NCBI GenBank assembly: GCA_020747015.1
Contig: JAGTJM010000035.1
Coordinates: forward strand, 267,984 to 331,983
DNA length: 64,000 nucleotides
Direction of reading: 5' to 3'
From: Pyrenochaeta sp. MPI-SDFR-AT-0127
Lineage: Eukaryota > Ascomycota > Dothideomycetes > Pleosporales > Cucurbitariaceae
Position 1 is the first letter of the stretch, and each line of letters opens with the position of its first letter. Shown here in pieces: positions 34,425-45,285 of this stretch. Under the pieces are notes generated by a model. It saw only the letters and a program-made list of their open reading frames with translations, had not been told where the DNA came from and searched no databases. A program made the position numbers and the translations under genes.

Positions 34425-34812
34425 GTGGGAAGGAAGGCACGGTGAAGCGCGTGCTCGCAGTGAAGTTACGTCTCGTTCTGTCGGGTGAGGTGTTTACAAG
34501 CTCGGGGAAGGGGCAGCAACGGCGGGATGAGCTTGTGCCTCCTGTTTGTACGCTTTCCTGGAAGAATGTACAAGGCTAAAGATGGATGGAACAGATGTGC
34601 AGTGTGGATGCCTGGCAGGCGGTGTAAGGTTACAGTGCAATTGGCAGCAGGCAGCTCGCTGATGGGTGGTGAGCTTCGTGATGCCAGCCATGCCCACGTT
34701 GCGCTAGCTGCTCGCCAAGACATAACACCTCCCGCGCTCCCCATTCGGTGGTCGTACGTCAGCAGAGCCGTCTTCTGTTCCTGGTCCTGTTGTAACGAAA
34801 AAGGCCGGCAGA
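34425..34812. promoter_or_regulatory. Bidirectional promoter: CAP / PfkB-like gene
   Basis: 388 bp between divergent start codons. No coding signal. Role inferred from position. Confidence 0.45.
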
Positions 34813-35982
34813 ATGGCGCATGGTAACGTGGATATGGATTTCTGCACGCTTGGAATGTTCATCATAGGTATCTTGCACATTGGTTACTTACTTACATGTA
34901 TTCATTTCGCTCATTGAAGGCTAGATGAAATTGAGTTTGCACCTCCAAAGCCACCAGTCAAGGACATATTGGGTGGAGCAGGGTCGTATTCGGCTTTGGG
35001 AGCTCGCATCTTCCTGCCATCCCCCAAGTCCAAATCGGTAGGCTGGATAGTAGACTGTGGTTCTGATTTTCCGCCTGAGCTTCGACAATTCATTGCTCAG
35101 TGGGACACTGGTGTCTTGATAAGGGAGACACTTGACCGTTTGACTACGAGAGGCTGGAATGGCTATGGAGATAACGAGCACAGGGGTATGTGGACACGGG
35201 AAATCTATTCAAGTACTGGGGATTGATCACATGCAGCATTCCGATATACAACGCCAAAGCTGAGATTAGACCATCAGTCACTTGCTGATACACCGTTGCT
35301 GTGGTCCAAGTCGTTCCACCTGATCTGCTCACCACTACGTTGCATCGACCTGGTAGAGAACATTCTGGCCCTACGCAGTCAGCAAGCAAGTGCAGGGCCA
35401 AACACACGCCCATTGTTCATATGGGAGCCGGTGCCTGATCTTTGTACTCCTGAAGAATACGCCAATTGCCTCAAAGCACTAAAGTACGTAGATGTCGTCA
35501 GTCCCAACCATGGTGAGCTTGGGGGCTTCTTCGGCAAGAATACAAATGGCAAGGATCACGTTGACTTCCGATTGATTGAGCAACTATGTGGTCAGTGGCT
35601 GGAAAGTGGTATTGGAGCAAATGGCAAGGGTGGGGTCGTGGTGCGTTGCGGCAAAGATGGATGCCTGATTACGCGTAACGAACTGCAAAAGTGGCTGCCT
35701 GCATTTCATCAATCCGCAGAAAAGGTGGTTGATCCTACAGGTGGAGGCAATGGGTTTCTGGGCGGTCTGGCAATTGGACTGGTACGAAGCGGTGCAAAGC
35801 CAGGCATCGATAACCTGGAAGAGGCTGCCATATGGGGATCGATCTCGGCGAGCTTTGCGATCGAGCAAGTTGGCATGCCTGTCCACTCTCACACTCCAGA
35901 CGGCGAGACATGGAACGGTGTTTGTGTCGAAGATCGTGTTGTAGAATTCAAACAGCGACTGGCTACATATATACAGCCTTAG
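34813..35982 (+). CDS. PfkB-fold sugar-kinase-like protein (Mak32-like), 353 aa
   Basis: Exons 34813-34867, 34925-35185 and 35237-35982; both introns GT-AG, 1062 nt in frame. The start MAHGNVDMDFCTLGMFIID leads into EIEFAPPKPPVKDILGGAGSY, whose GGAG.Y matches the N-terminal substrate-side glycine motif of the ribokinase family. The C-terminal ATP/anion-hole motif reads VDPTGGGNGFLGGLAIG; in active ribokinases this is DTxGAGD, so the catalytic aspartate is an asparagine here. From memory the Mak32 branch shares a GGGN form, so activity is doubtful for the whole branch. Further blocks (RPLFIWEPVPDLC, VDVVSPNHGELGGFFG) fit the fold. Yeast Mak32 was described for double-stranded RNA killer-virus maintenance, but its biochemical role is unknown. 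A second in-frame ATG lies at 34834. Confidence 0.85.
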
Positions 35983-36027
35983 TCGTATTCCCAGCGCTTT
36001 GTTTCATTCCTGCCTCAATCGTCTACC

Positions 36028-36413
36028 CTATGCACCCTGCCCCTTCTCTTGCAGCTCCTTCTGTTTGCGCTCATGCTCGATGATCTGTTTGCTCCAGCTG
36101 CGTACTTGTTAGCACTCTCTCCGCTGACGTAGGCGACTCGGTGCTCAGGCGTACTATCGGCTCGGGAAGAATCTGCCAGGCTCAGGCATCTTGTCGCGGT
36201 GCTCGAGCCTTGCGCTGAGCATGAAGATGGCTCCGACGATGCCGCCGAAGACGACGCCCAAGACGGCTGTGTTGGCTTTCCAGTTTGCGGGTTGAGCGTA
36301 CCAGCCGCCGGCCGGCGACCAGACGTGCTTTGGATATCTGCCCACTCGGTCAATTCGGGGGGCCATGAGCCATTGAGGGCTTGAGCATACGGAACCTTGC
36401 CTCCTCCGCCCAT
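36028..36413 (-). CDS. Small conserved single-span membrane protein, 91 aa
   Basis: Exons 36413-36391 (23 nt), 36337-36155 and 36097-36028; two GT-AG introns, 276 nt in frame. The spliced protein begins MGGGGKVPYPKHVWSPAGGW, has one hydrophobic helix (about 35-55, TAVLGVVFGGIVGAIFML), then MPEPGRFFPSRYWSKQIIEH and a charged helical end (ERKQKELQEK). Such short proteins with an MGGG.KVPYPK start are, to my recollection, widespread in filamentous fungi and probably mitochondrial inner-membrane proteins, but I cannot name a function. The tiny first exon makes it easy to miss. It shares a 231-bp divergent promoter with the mitoribosomal gene at 36645. Confidence 0.85.
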
Positions 36414-36644
36414 TGTGATATGTGCTTGTGCGGAATCGAAGGGATGGGCGCAATTGGAGCTTGACATGAGGTCGCGGTTGCATGTCAAGCTAGCACGGGC
36501 CTGGTGGCTTGGCGGAAATTCTTTGGCAGGTCGCTGTGATGCCGTCAAGGAGAAGAACACAACCCGGCCAATTGCTGCAGCCCTTGCTGTCTTGTTGCTG
36601 TCTCCCTTTCGTTCCTGCCGCCAGTTCTCTGCAAAGCGTCTTTA

Positions 36645-37880
36645 ATGAAGCGGATACCCATATCACGATGCGCCTCGCAATTGCTGGCACATCCGCTGCC
36701 TCGCCCGCCCGCGTGTCCCTCTGCTGCCGCCAGGAATGTACGGAGAAGCATCACACCTCATAACCACAGAATACAAGCGCGTTTCCAGTCCACGGCAGCA
36801 CTGCGAAATGACGCGGACCTAGAAGTAGAGCTCCCAGATAGCTCAAAGTTGGCCTCATCACGAGGACCACGAGCAGCTCACTTGAAGCCTCTCCCGCTGG
36901 AACAGCTCCCTTCACCACATCCCAGCGCTGCCGAACGCTCCACCAAACTCCACGCCCTCCGCAGTCGACTCTCCCTCCCACCGCGCTTCCCCCTCCCAGT
37001 TCTCGCCCGGACACTGGTCCATCCCTCCGCAGACCCAAATCCTGCCTTCAACAATGCCTCACTCTCAATACTCGGCCGCCATCTGCTGGGCTACTACACC
37101 TCTGAATGGCTGCTTTGCAACTACCCCCGCCTCCCAATGCCAGTTGTCTTCGCCGCAGTAGAAGCGTACATCGGCCCGAAAGCCCTAGCCACCATTGCCA
37201 GCGAATGGGGCATTGAAGCAGCGGCGGAACCAGGAGGAGATGTTGACTCGGGGCTCTTGCAATTCAAGAGGATAAGATCTGGCGACGACCTTCCGGCGGC
37301 ACTGAGGAGGCAGGCGCCCTGGAAGTGGAACGTTACAACCACACACAAAATTATGACAACCGACGAATTCGGCTCTGTCAATGCGCCACCAAGCCCACAC
37401 GCTCTACAAAGGACACCAGTTCCTATGGAGGATGCTGCACAGTCTTTCGTCCGAGCATTGATTGGCGCACTACACGTCCACCTCGGCTCACCCCTCGTAA
37501 AGCGCTTTTTCCGCGACCACTTCCTAAGCCGACACCTCGACATCAGCACCCTCTTTGACTTCCGTACTCCAACTCGCGATCTCTCACGTCTGTGTGCACG
37601 TGAAGGCTTTGAAAGTCCTGTGGCCCGTCTGATCTCAGAAACCGGTAGATTGAGCAGACATCCTGTCTTCGTGGTCGGCGTATACTGCGGGAAAGACAAG
37701 CTGGGTGAGGGCGCGGGAAGCTCATTAGACGAGGCGAGAACACGAGCCGCGGCGGCAGCGCTGAAGGCGTGGTATCTGTACAAGCCAGTCGAAGTCACGG
37801 TACCGAGCAGCACAGAAGGCGAGCTTGACACAAGCAGATGGCGACCAAACCTGGTTGACTGCGGTGAGGTGATTGTGTAA
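36645..37880 (+). CDS. MRPL3: Mitochondrial large-subunit ribosomal protein mL44 (Mrpl3 type), 411 aa
   Basis: Structural protein of the mitochondrial large ribosomal subunit, built from an RNase III-like fold plus a double-stranded-RNA-binding domain. Single exon. The N-terminal 50 residues are Arg/Ser/Ala-rich without acids (MKRIPISRCASQLLAHPLPR), a mitochondrial targeting sequence. The RNase III-like part spans about 95-310: FNNASLSILGRHLLGYYTSEW, MPVVFAAVEAYIGPKALATIA, EDAAQSFVRALIGALHVHLG. The C-terminal dsRBD is about 320-390 (SPVARLISETGRLSRHPVFVVGVYCGKDKLGEG, SLDEARTRAAAAALKAWYL). The catalytic acidic motif of true RNase III is not conserved (SILGRHLLGYY), as known for mL44. Length matches the yeast protein. 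Confidence 0.9.
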   Translation: MKRIPISRCASQLLAHPLPRPPACPSAAARNVRRSITPHNHRIQARFQSTAALRNDADLEVELPDSSKLASSRGPRAAHLKPLPLEQLPSPHPSAAERSTKLHALRSRLSLPPRFPLPVLARTLVHPSADPNPAFNNASLSILGRHLLGYYTSEWLLCNYPRLPMPVVFAAVEAYIGPKALATIASEWGIEAAAEPGGDVDSGLLQFKRIRSGDDLPAALRRQAPWKWNVTTTHKIMTTDEFGSVNAPPSPHALQRTPVPMEDAAQSFVRALIGALHVHLGSPLVKRFFRDHFLSRHLDISTLFDFRTPTRDLSRLCAREGFESPVARLISETGRLSRHPVFVVGVYCGKDKLGEGAGSSLDEARTRAAAAALKAWYLYKPVEVTVPSSTEGELDTSRWRPNLVDCGEVIV

Positions 37881-39203
37881 GATATAGAGCAAGCAAAAAC
37901 CACACTTTGGAGTCACACGGGTTGCGCATTTGGGCATTGTATTGCATAGAGGGAGGGGGATTCGCTTCACTTGTACACTTTCGAAGAGAACAATGGAGAC
38001 GCAGAAATGAGCCACTGTTCAAAAAATGACAGCGTGGTTGCCATGAAGAATTCGCCTGGGAAGAAGTTGAGCAAAAGAAGCACCTAGTTTTGCGCATTAC
38101 GGAGCTGCGCACTCATGTATCATATGTCACATCTGGGGAATACCAGGAGAGTGTGTAGAATAAAGGAGCATGTTGCATCAATTGAGCAGTTCATCAGTTA
38201 CTATCACATTGCTCCTGCATATAATTGAACTTTTGTTGCATCACGTGGAAACAGTAACAAATCCATATTGCTATCTAGGTATCTGAGCATGAGCGAAGGT
38301 CAAACGAAGAAGAAAGCTGTTCAAAAAAAATAAGATATAGTGCGTAGCATGGACACGATTTCAATTTCTACACTCGCAACTTCCAGAGAAAGTAGTCTAG
38401 TCGAATCAACTAATAAATAATCCATCTCAACCATATGCGTACAAACGTCTACACGAAAGAATACCAATATTTACAAGACAAAATAAAAACAAGTCAAGAT
38501 AATAAAGCGGATTATAGTAAATTGGTCTATATATATATCAAGAATACACGAGAATTCGTATGGGGAACAAAAAATAATAAAGTGTGGAGACTTCTTCCTA
38601 TTCCTATTCCTATTCCTATTCCTATTCCTATTCCTAGTCTAACTCCGCCCTTCCCCCCAAACTGCTCGATTTCGCCTGTGAAAATGCAAAGGGCAATCTG
38701 TAGTTGGAAATGACAAGAATTCAATCGTACGCAAATAACGCTAAAAATTTCGTGGGATTCCTTCTCTTTACATGCGATTCGTAACCGTCGTCACTTGGTA
38801 ATGCTCGCCAAACGCTGAGTTGGGAAAGATACTGGCAAAAATGGGAAATAACTGGGGTCGGGTGGGGGAGGACGGCATGAAGGGGGTATCAAAGGTCCGA
38901 CCCATGCTGGACAGAAAAAACAACGCTTCGAAAGACGCAATGAAAGTTGGGGGCGGGGGGTGGTGATGGTCCTATTCTCTCAAATCCCCATGTTCCGATT
39001 CTCCCAAAAGCCCTGCTCTTCTTTGAATCAGCATGTTACAAATACTCTCCCGTCCTTTCCGAGCTGCCATGTTTCATACGTTTGTTCCATCTCGGCAACC
39101 CGACTTGCCGGCCATCGCAAATCAGACATGTCGTACATGTTTCGCCAAGTATCACCTTGGAGTGGTTGACGTTTGACACGCTGTTTGATGTTCTGGCCTT
39201 CGT
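37881..39203. other. Convergent intergenic region, AT-leaning
   Basis: 1.3 kb between the ends of the mL44 gene and the pseudokinase gene. It holds the hexanucleotide microsatellite at 38595-38636. No gene recognised. Confidence 0.5.
38595..38636. repeat. (TTCCTA)7 microsatellite
   Basis: Seven exact copies of a 6-bp unit, 42 bp. Not the fungal telomere repeat (TTAGGG). Confidence 0.97.
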
Positions 39204-41198
39204 TTACCATCCGCCCGCTGGCTCCATCCTCCTCGATTGTGACTGAAAATAGCCATCAAACACGCTCAGCTCGGGTTTCCGTGGCGTTTCCGAGATATCA
39301 ACCAAAGCGGCTGCTGTCGCGCCACTCACGGATAGCGACGAGGCAACTTGTCCACTGTAGCCCCCACCGTCTAGACTTCTTCGCCTCCCTCCAGTAGCCT
39401 TGCCGCTACCGAGACTGGCTAGGATGAAGCTCATCTTGATCCGTTCTTTCGGCCTCGGCAAAAGCATCTTCTCCATGATGCTCAGCCACTCCGCTTCAGC
39501 CTTCAGCTGCCTCAATTTTCTGCCTGATCCAATGATCCCATTTCTGAGACCAGAGGTGGTTGATGCATGCAATCGATTGCGCCAGCTTCCCACCCGGTCA
39601 AGGTGAGTGTGGAACGATGCGTCTTGCGTTGAACCAGCTCGGTATTGTGTGAAGACTGATAATGACTGGTTCTGCGCAACTGTCATCATGGACAGGAAGA
39701 CGCAACCCAATGAGAATACGTCCGCCATCCGCTTGCCGCGCGAGACAATAGCCTCAGGCGCGGCATAGGTGTACGACTGATCCTGAAAGTAGGTATGTAG
39801 CTGGTCCAGGCGCTGTGAAGTAGCCATAGTTGGGCTGAAGGTGTCAACGCTGTTACCAATTTCGAACGGAGCCAGAAAGATGCGTGCTCCATCAATGAGG
39901 ATTTTGCGAGGTCGAATGCTGCGGTGGCATATCGACTGCGAATGAAGGTATTCGACAGCAGAAGCCAGGTCGTACATCCAGTCCACAAGCAGCTTGGAAC
40001 GGGTCGAATCACTGCCAGGAAGGGCAAGATACTCGTCGAGACTGTACTGTGCTTTCTCGGTAACAATACCAATGTGGCTTGGTTGGGCATACGAGCAGAG
40101 CAACTTTGCAATATTCTTATGCTCGTACTGTTTGAATTTGTTGATCTGTTCCATAACCGCGGCCTTCTGGGACGGGCGTGTGATGACGAATCGCTTCCGC
40201 ACGAGGAGACGGTCGTCGCTACTACCTTGCATCCGAACTCGGTCTACACTCTTTTCGGAGTTCCTTGACGATCTCACGAGGCTAAGATGCTTTAGTGGTA
40301 CCATTTCACGAGCAGTGAAGTCCACATGAGCTCCAGTCAACGGCAGCTCTTTGGATGTAGCGCGCCACTGCTCTTCCACAACTTTTCGGGCGTTAGCCAC
40401 AATGCCTTGCAGGCGGTCCTCGGGAAATGGTAAACTCTCGTCGCGAAGATCAAAGAAAAAGGCTTGCCGCCACGAAGCCACATCATCGCATACAAAAAGA
40501 AGAATTGCAACTCTGGGGTTAGACAAGGTCCACTGCCATATCTTCTTCACCAGTCCAGCATCCCAACCTTGCTTTCGACAGAGTTCGTAAAACCAACCGG
40601 ACAACGACTGGCCCTGCGAGGACAAGATGGAAGTATTGATGAACCCATTCACCAGGGGTGTAAGAGGCGCAACTGGCTGTCGATAAGGGTTAGGTGAGCC
40701 CGGATATCCCGGCATCGGCGAACCTGGGTAGTCGACGCTTCTGAACGATTCGCCTGCTGATGAGAGCGGAGGTGACAAGGGCGCAAATCCCGCTACCGGA
40801 TTGATTGGCCTGAGGGGTTGGGGGGCAATGGGCGTTGTAGATCGGCTTGTGTACTGCGGGGTACGATTTGGGCTATCTCTGGGTGATGAACTGGTGGACT
40901 TTGTAGAGTATGTCGAACTTGGGCTCGCCATGATGTTGGACCACGGGTTGTTGTTTGTGGTGGTGGGAGTTGTGCTCCGGCTCGTGCAGGACGAAACTGA
41001 CGATGCTGTAGGAGATGATGGTCCGCGGTTCGTGTACCATGTCTGATCGTCATGGAGGTTGACCATGGATATGGTATGCGAAAGACTGTACTGGGGCTTT
41101 GGGTAATCCACCGCCGGTGTCCGCCATGGCGAGTTGGAGACGTGCTGCATCGCTACAAGAGAGATAGTGCTCGTATCAGGTGAGTAGAGCGTGACCAC
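39204..41198 (-). CDS. Protein pseudokinase with long disordered N-terminus, 664 aa
   Basis: Single exon. The first ~190 residues are Ser/Thr/Pro-rich (SSCTSRSTTPTTTNNNPW) with repeats of PGSPMPGYPGSPNP, probably disordered and phosphorylated. Residues about 200-320 form an unassigned folded region (SGWFYELCRKQGWDAGLVKKIWQWT). From about 330 a protein-kinase fold follows: LLVRKRFVI, HKNIAKLLCSYAQPSHIGIVTE, LASAVEYLHSQSICHRSIRPR, TYAAPEAI, MADVFSLGCVFL. The catalytic HRDxKxxN reads HRSIRPRKI, and the DFG position reads PFE in LAPFEIG. Both the catalytic base and the metal-binding aspartate are missing, so it should be inactive as a kinase and may act as a scaffold. The true start may be the later Met in MQHVSNSPWR, as an acceptor-like CTTGTAG lies just before it. 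Confidence 0.88.
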   Translation of the reverse strand: MVTLYSPDTSTISLVAMQHVSNSPWRTPAVDYPKPQYSLSHTISMVNLHDDQTWYTNRGPSSPTASSVSSCTSRSTTPTTTNNNPWSNIMASPSSTYSTKSTSSSPRDSPNRTPQYTSRSTTPIAPQPLRPINPVAGFAPLSPPLSSAGESFRSVDYPGSPMPGYPGSPNPYRQPVAPLTPLVNGFINTSILSSQGQSLSGWFYELCRKQGWDAGLVKKIWQWTLSNPRVAILLFVCDDVASWRQAFFFDLRDESLPFPEDRLQGIVANARKVVEEQWRATSKELPLTGAHVDFTAREMVPLKHLSLVRSSRNSEKSVDRVRMQGSSDDRLLVRKRFVITRPSQKAAVMEQINKFKQYEHKNIAKLLCSYAQPSHIGIVTEKAQYSLDEYLALPGSDSTRSKLLVDWMYDLASAVEYLHSQSICHRSIRPRKILIDGARIFLAPFEIGNSVDTFSPTMATSQRLDQLHTYFQDQSYTYAAPEAIVSRGKRMADVFSLGCVFLSMMTVAQNQSLSVFTQYRAGSTQDASFHTHLDRVGSWRNRLHASTTSGLRNGIIGSGRKLRQLKAEAEWLSIMEKMLLPRPKERIKMSFILASLGSGKATGGRRRSLDGGGYSGQVASSLSVSGATAAALVDISETPRKPELSVFDGYFQSQSRRMEPAGGW

Positions 41199-43029
41199 TG
41201 AGGAGCAATGGGGAAGGCGTGAGGTGTGGGATGGCAGTTACGAGCGGGATGGTTGCAGCAACTGGGACTTTAGGGCCGAAAGAGCCCGTGGAAAACACTC
41301 AAAAAAGCAAAAAGAGCATATCAGCGTAACAGAGCGAAGAACGTGAGAGACGACGAAGGAGGAAAGTTGGGTCCAGGCGCCCCAGTCGGTAGAAGAAGTA
41401 CAGCAGTAGGGATCGGGCACACTCGACGTCCTGGACGCGCTGACGGGGCAGCGTAAGGCTTCGTCGAGCAAAAGCGCAGAGGCTTTTGATGTGCTGGCAA
41501 TTACTCGCCTGCATTCCGAAGCGCATTAGTAGAGGGCGACAATATATGGCCTTGGGTATGTGTGTTGGGCGAATGCACACTGGGCACGAGCACACCCTTG
41601 CGGGTTAGTTGTATGCAGGCGAACGTGGCCACCTCAGAGTCGCCTCCTGTTGGAAGGCGGAACTTGTGCATATGTTCGCAGCCAGAGGTTCCCGTATGGT
41701 GCCAGATCATCCAGATATCTGAGGGATAGCGCGCGAGCCGTCCCGAAACCAGCAGGCTCCGTCGGCAGAGTACCTTAGTATTCGCAGCACTGCATGAGGA
41801 GGCTGCCAGCTTACTGCAGGGCCAGAGCCTGCACCGCAGCAGCAGGAGCACGAGGATGCAGGACCGTCCTGCTTCACTACGCGCATAGTGCCTATTGGAA
41901 CAGGAGAGATGACAGGAAGCTGAGGGATTGCTGTTGATTATCTACCGGATGATGAGGGTTCAAGTGACACGATGTCTTGCGTCACCCCAGCTCACCGTCT
42001 GTTCTGGGCAGCCCCACGGCGAGGATAAACGTGGCGCCGACGCCGTGGCTTTGGAGAGAGCGAGAAGGAAAAGCCATAGACGGGTATTTGGCGTTTCGCA
42101 AGAAGATGGTCCCACAGGCGTTCATCTGATAAACCGCCCGGCGATACGCCCGTGATGCACACAAGGCATTGGCGAGCGAGCAGTGACAGCGGCGACTTCT
42201 GGTGTCAAAGGCAGCTTGTTCCTGGCCTGACAGCGCCCGTGAGCAGCCCGTGAGGCCGGCGGTGGAGGCGTTCGTCAGCGCCACGGAGGCTCAAGCAATG
42301 GGAAAGTTGAGGCGGGGGGTTCCTGGCGGGCGAGGGAGGAGGGTGAAACCAGCCAGCAGGGCAGACACGGGCGCTGGCGGGCGCTCATTGGCTGGTCACG
42401 CGGCCTCACGTGCTGGGCTAGCGTGCATCTGAAGCGCCCCTAGTTTTGCAGTGCGCCTCAACTCGACGACCTCAACACCAATTGTCTCAAGGGGTCAGAC
42501 ATCGTCATGCTAGCTCTGTGCCTGCTACCAAATCGATCGGCTGCTAGCGAAAGCTTGGTTGGCTGCCACCACTTGCGGCTCCTGCTCTGCCAATTTAAGC
42601 TCCCTGCTAGCCGCTATAGGGCGAACGCATAGATATGTCCCGTGCCATCCGTCGCAGCCTCAATCAGAACCAGTCTCAACTCTGTAATGGAATCTCCGTC
42701 CTGCCTTCGTCCTGATCTACGAGTGGCATGGCCGCCCCGAGTCACGCCATTGCGAGGCTTCTGTCCGACACGCCACGACTGCAATTCTCCCGCCGCGTCC
42801 TCTAATCTGGCGACTGTCATTTCTCTTATTCGTGTCCCTGCCTTACGTTTTCTACTAATGACTCCCTGGCAGTGCCGGTTTCTTTCTGGGCAGTGATTGA
42901 CTTTTCGTGCTTCCGCTCTTTACGAAGCTTCATTGCTTGCCACCTTCCTTTCCGCACGCTGCTGGACAGCCGGCACGCTTCCCACTATCGACTTTAATAC
43001 CACAGTCATACCTAATACCTTTCTTCGCC
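41199..43029. other. Divergent intergenic region, no gene recognised
   Basis: 1.8 kb between the pseudokinase start and the start at 43030. GC-rich around 42.2-42.45 kb, with ATTGG at 42387-42391 and CACGTG at 42407-42412. The 13-bp stretch spanning 42382-42394 (GCGCTCATTGGCT) recurs at 53813-53825. Frames here lack motifs. Confidence 0.45.
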
Positions 43030-44108
43030 ATGTTACTCAAGAGCGCCCTGCTGGGCGGCTTGCTCGCTGCTGGATACGCAGCTGCCATCAAGGCCGGCTC
43101 TCTCAACGCCCTGCTGCAGCCGGGAAACGATGTGGAGGAGGTTCTTCGCCGGGACGCTGAACTCATGGCAACCCTTACTCGACGACAAGATGCGAATGCC
43201 GCCGACACAGCACCGTTGGCGTCGCTCACGCCGGCGTCAGGCGACGCATCAGCAGCGGATTTGGCACAGTGGGAGGAGCAGACGCGCGAAGCATGTATGA
43301 GCACGCTGGGGAACCTCAACGGCCAGGCCTCGAATCCGAGTGGAATTGCCGTATGCTACAACCTGCCGTTTCTCGACAACAAAACCGGTGTCTTCCAAGC
43401 CGAGCTGCGCATGTACAATGTATCGGCTCCCATCAATCCATGGGCGGGCGTCACCGCTGCAGATGTCAGCATGACTTTGTCGTACCTAGGAGCTACTGTC
43501 CAGAACATGAATGGAAATTTTACAAAACGAGACCTCAGCTGGCCGCCGATTCGTGCAAGAGAACCTAATGATGGGCGCTTAGTGGAGCGGCAGAACATCA
43601 ACACCATGACAGAGCTCAAGGTGTTGATGTATGTGGGCAGAGTAAACAGCAACCTAATGGGATCTGCTATGACACAGTAAGAGACTGCCTCATCTGTCCA
43701 GGCTCGAACCATCACTAATATCGTCACAGAGAGTCTCTCCAACCACTCCTTATCCCGCAAATTGACCTCGCCGCACGAAATCCTGTGACGAATGAAGACG
43801 TAACAACAACGCTCTCATCCCAGGAAGCCTCTTTTGTCAACGGCGTCTTCTCAAAGGCCGCCAGCGGTCCTACCAACGCAGACCCACAAGCGGCAGCATC
43901 AGCATCCGCCGCCGTCGCCTCTGCCGCCCCATTCGTCGTTCCTGGAACCTCGCTTGCTTTCTTCCCAATCGGCCTCGTCGTCACGTCTGTGTGGGCACTC
44001 TTCTTTTTCTTGGCGGTAGGAATGGGCACGTACGGTCGCATCCAGTTTCGTGATCAGTACAGGAGGCGCGTCAGAGCCGAGTCGGCGCGAGGTGTGCGCA
44101 CTATTTAA
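43030..44108 (+). CDS. Type I membrane protein of unknown function, 341 aa
   Basis: Exons 43030-43676 and 43730-44108 with a 53-bp GT-AG intron; 1026 nt in frame. Residues 1-19 form a signal peptide (MLLKSALLGGLLAAGYAAA). The ectodomain has an Arg-Arg-Gln site at about 54 (LTRRQDANA), as in Kex2-matured fungal surface proteins, and two cysteines (EACMSTLG, AVCYNLPF) separated by about 25 residues that could pair. N-glycosylation sequons occur (NKT, NVS, NFT). A single helix near residues 293-317 (GLVVTSVWALFFFLAVGMG) is followed by a short basic tail (RDQYRRRVRAESARG). I do not recognise the family. The chosen ATG is the one giving the signal peptide; a frame opening upstream at 42907 would hide it. 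Confidence 0.85.
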
Positions 44109-45285
44109 TCGCTGGTGTGCGGTGTTCCTTGCTTTCAAGACTTAGATGGAGCGTTTTTGAATCATCATTGAGATTACTTTCGCTTGAAAGCCCCTTCCTC
44201 TCTTCTTCCATATTGTACATAATTCGGATGCCCGTGGCCAAGCGCGTCGAGCATCCTTTCTCTTACATCCTGGTGATGCGCTCTGGGTCGTTGAATGTGT
44301 GACGCTGGAAGAAGATGCTTAGGATTCAAACAAATTTTATACAAAACCTATATCCAACGAACCTGCGCCTGTCTCCTCACATCTACAAATGACACCTTGT
44401 TGCTGTACTAATCGTAGAAAATGTTGCGCAAGCGTTGCCAACATGAATCATCATCGCGCCTACTTCCGAGGTGTAAACCATTAAGTAGCCTGTATGCCCC
44501 ATGTCCTCCAACTTCTGCAAGTGCATGCGCCAGTACCAGAATCCCGGGGTATACGTATCTGGTGGGCTTATAGTTACGAATAGTCTCATTCGTCTCCTCG
44601 AACCCTCTTACTGGGTCAAGCTTTCAGTAGCCACACCAAGCTTAGCCATCTTAGCTATGGACTGCCGCATGAATAGCTACCAAAAATATGCCAGGCGTAG
44701 CAATCAACTTGTCTGAACCCGGTTCCTGGTGTTTCTGTGCCACACGGAGACATGTCCGGGGGAGCGGATCGCCCGATTTCCGAGAACTGTTATCCGACCT
44801 GTTCCCCGCTACACGCTAATCTAGTCTCAGGCGCGAACAAACTGCATTGGGCAACTTGGATTTCCCAATATGGTTAATGTCAGTGCTCCCCACGATCCAT
44901 GTATACGCAACGTGATCTGGGGTTTGTGCAAGGAATGTGTATTCAGACATGTACACATCTGCATATTCCAAACGATCGACGATTTTCCCACAACGGGCTA
45001 ACACAGATACAGACATGATCAGCTGTAATGGAAAGCACCTTGACTTGTAAGGGAAATAGCTGACAACCATTCTTTGTACTATCTGGAAACTCGTGTCCCG
45101 AGTTCGTGTCTTTGGGTGTTGGCTAAGTAGCCGATGTCAATGTCAGTAACGGCATGGCTATACCATGCACATATAGAGCTTCATCGCGCAGATCTTGAGA
45201 ATTATGTCAAAGTAAAAATCTCGTCCTCCCTCTTCTTTGGCTTGCTATTACGTTGGCAGCTTGATCTCACTACTCTTCGTCCACC
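44109..45285. other. Intergenic, no gene recognised
   Basis: Two same-strand genes flank it. Frames on both strands are short and motif-free; a minus-strand frame at 44816-45070 is not supported. Confidence 0.5.

Noticed and set aside
38595..38636. Telomere-like tract
   Set aside because: The unit is TTCCTA, not TTAGGG, only seven copies, and it lies between ordinary genes.
42907..43680. Earlier start for the type I membrane protein
   Set aside because: It adds a segment from the 5' leader; the ATG at 43030 begins directly with a good signal peptide.
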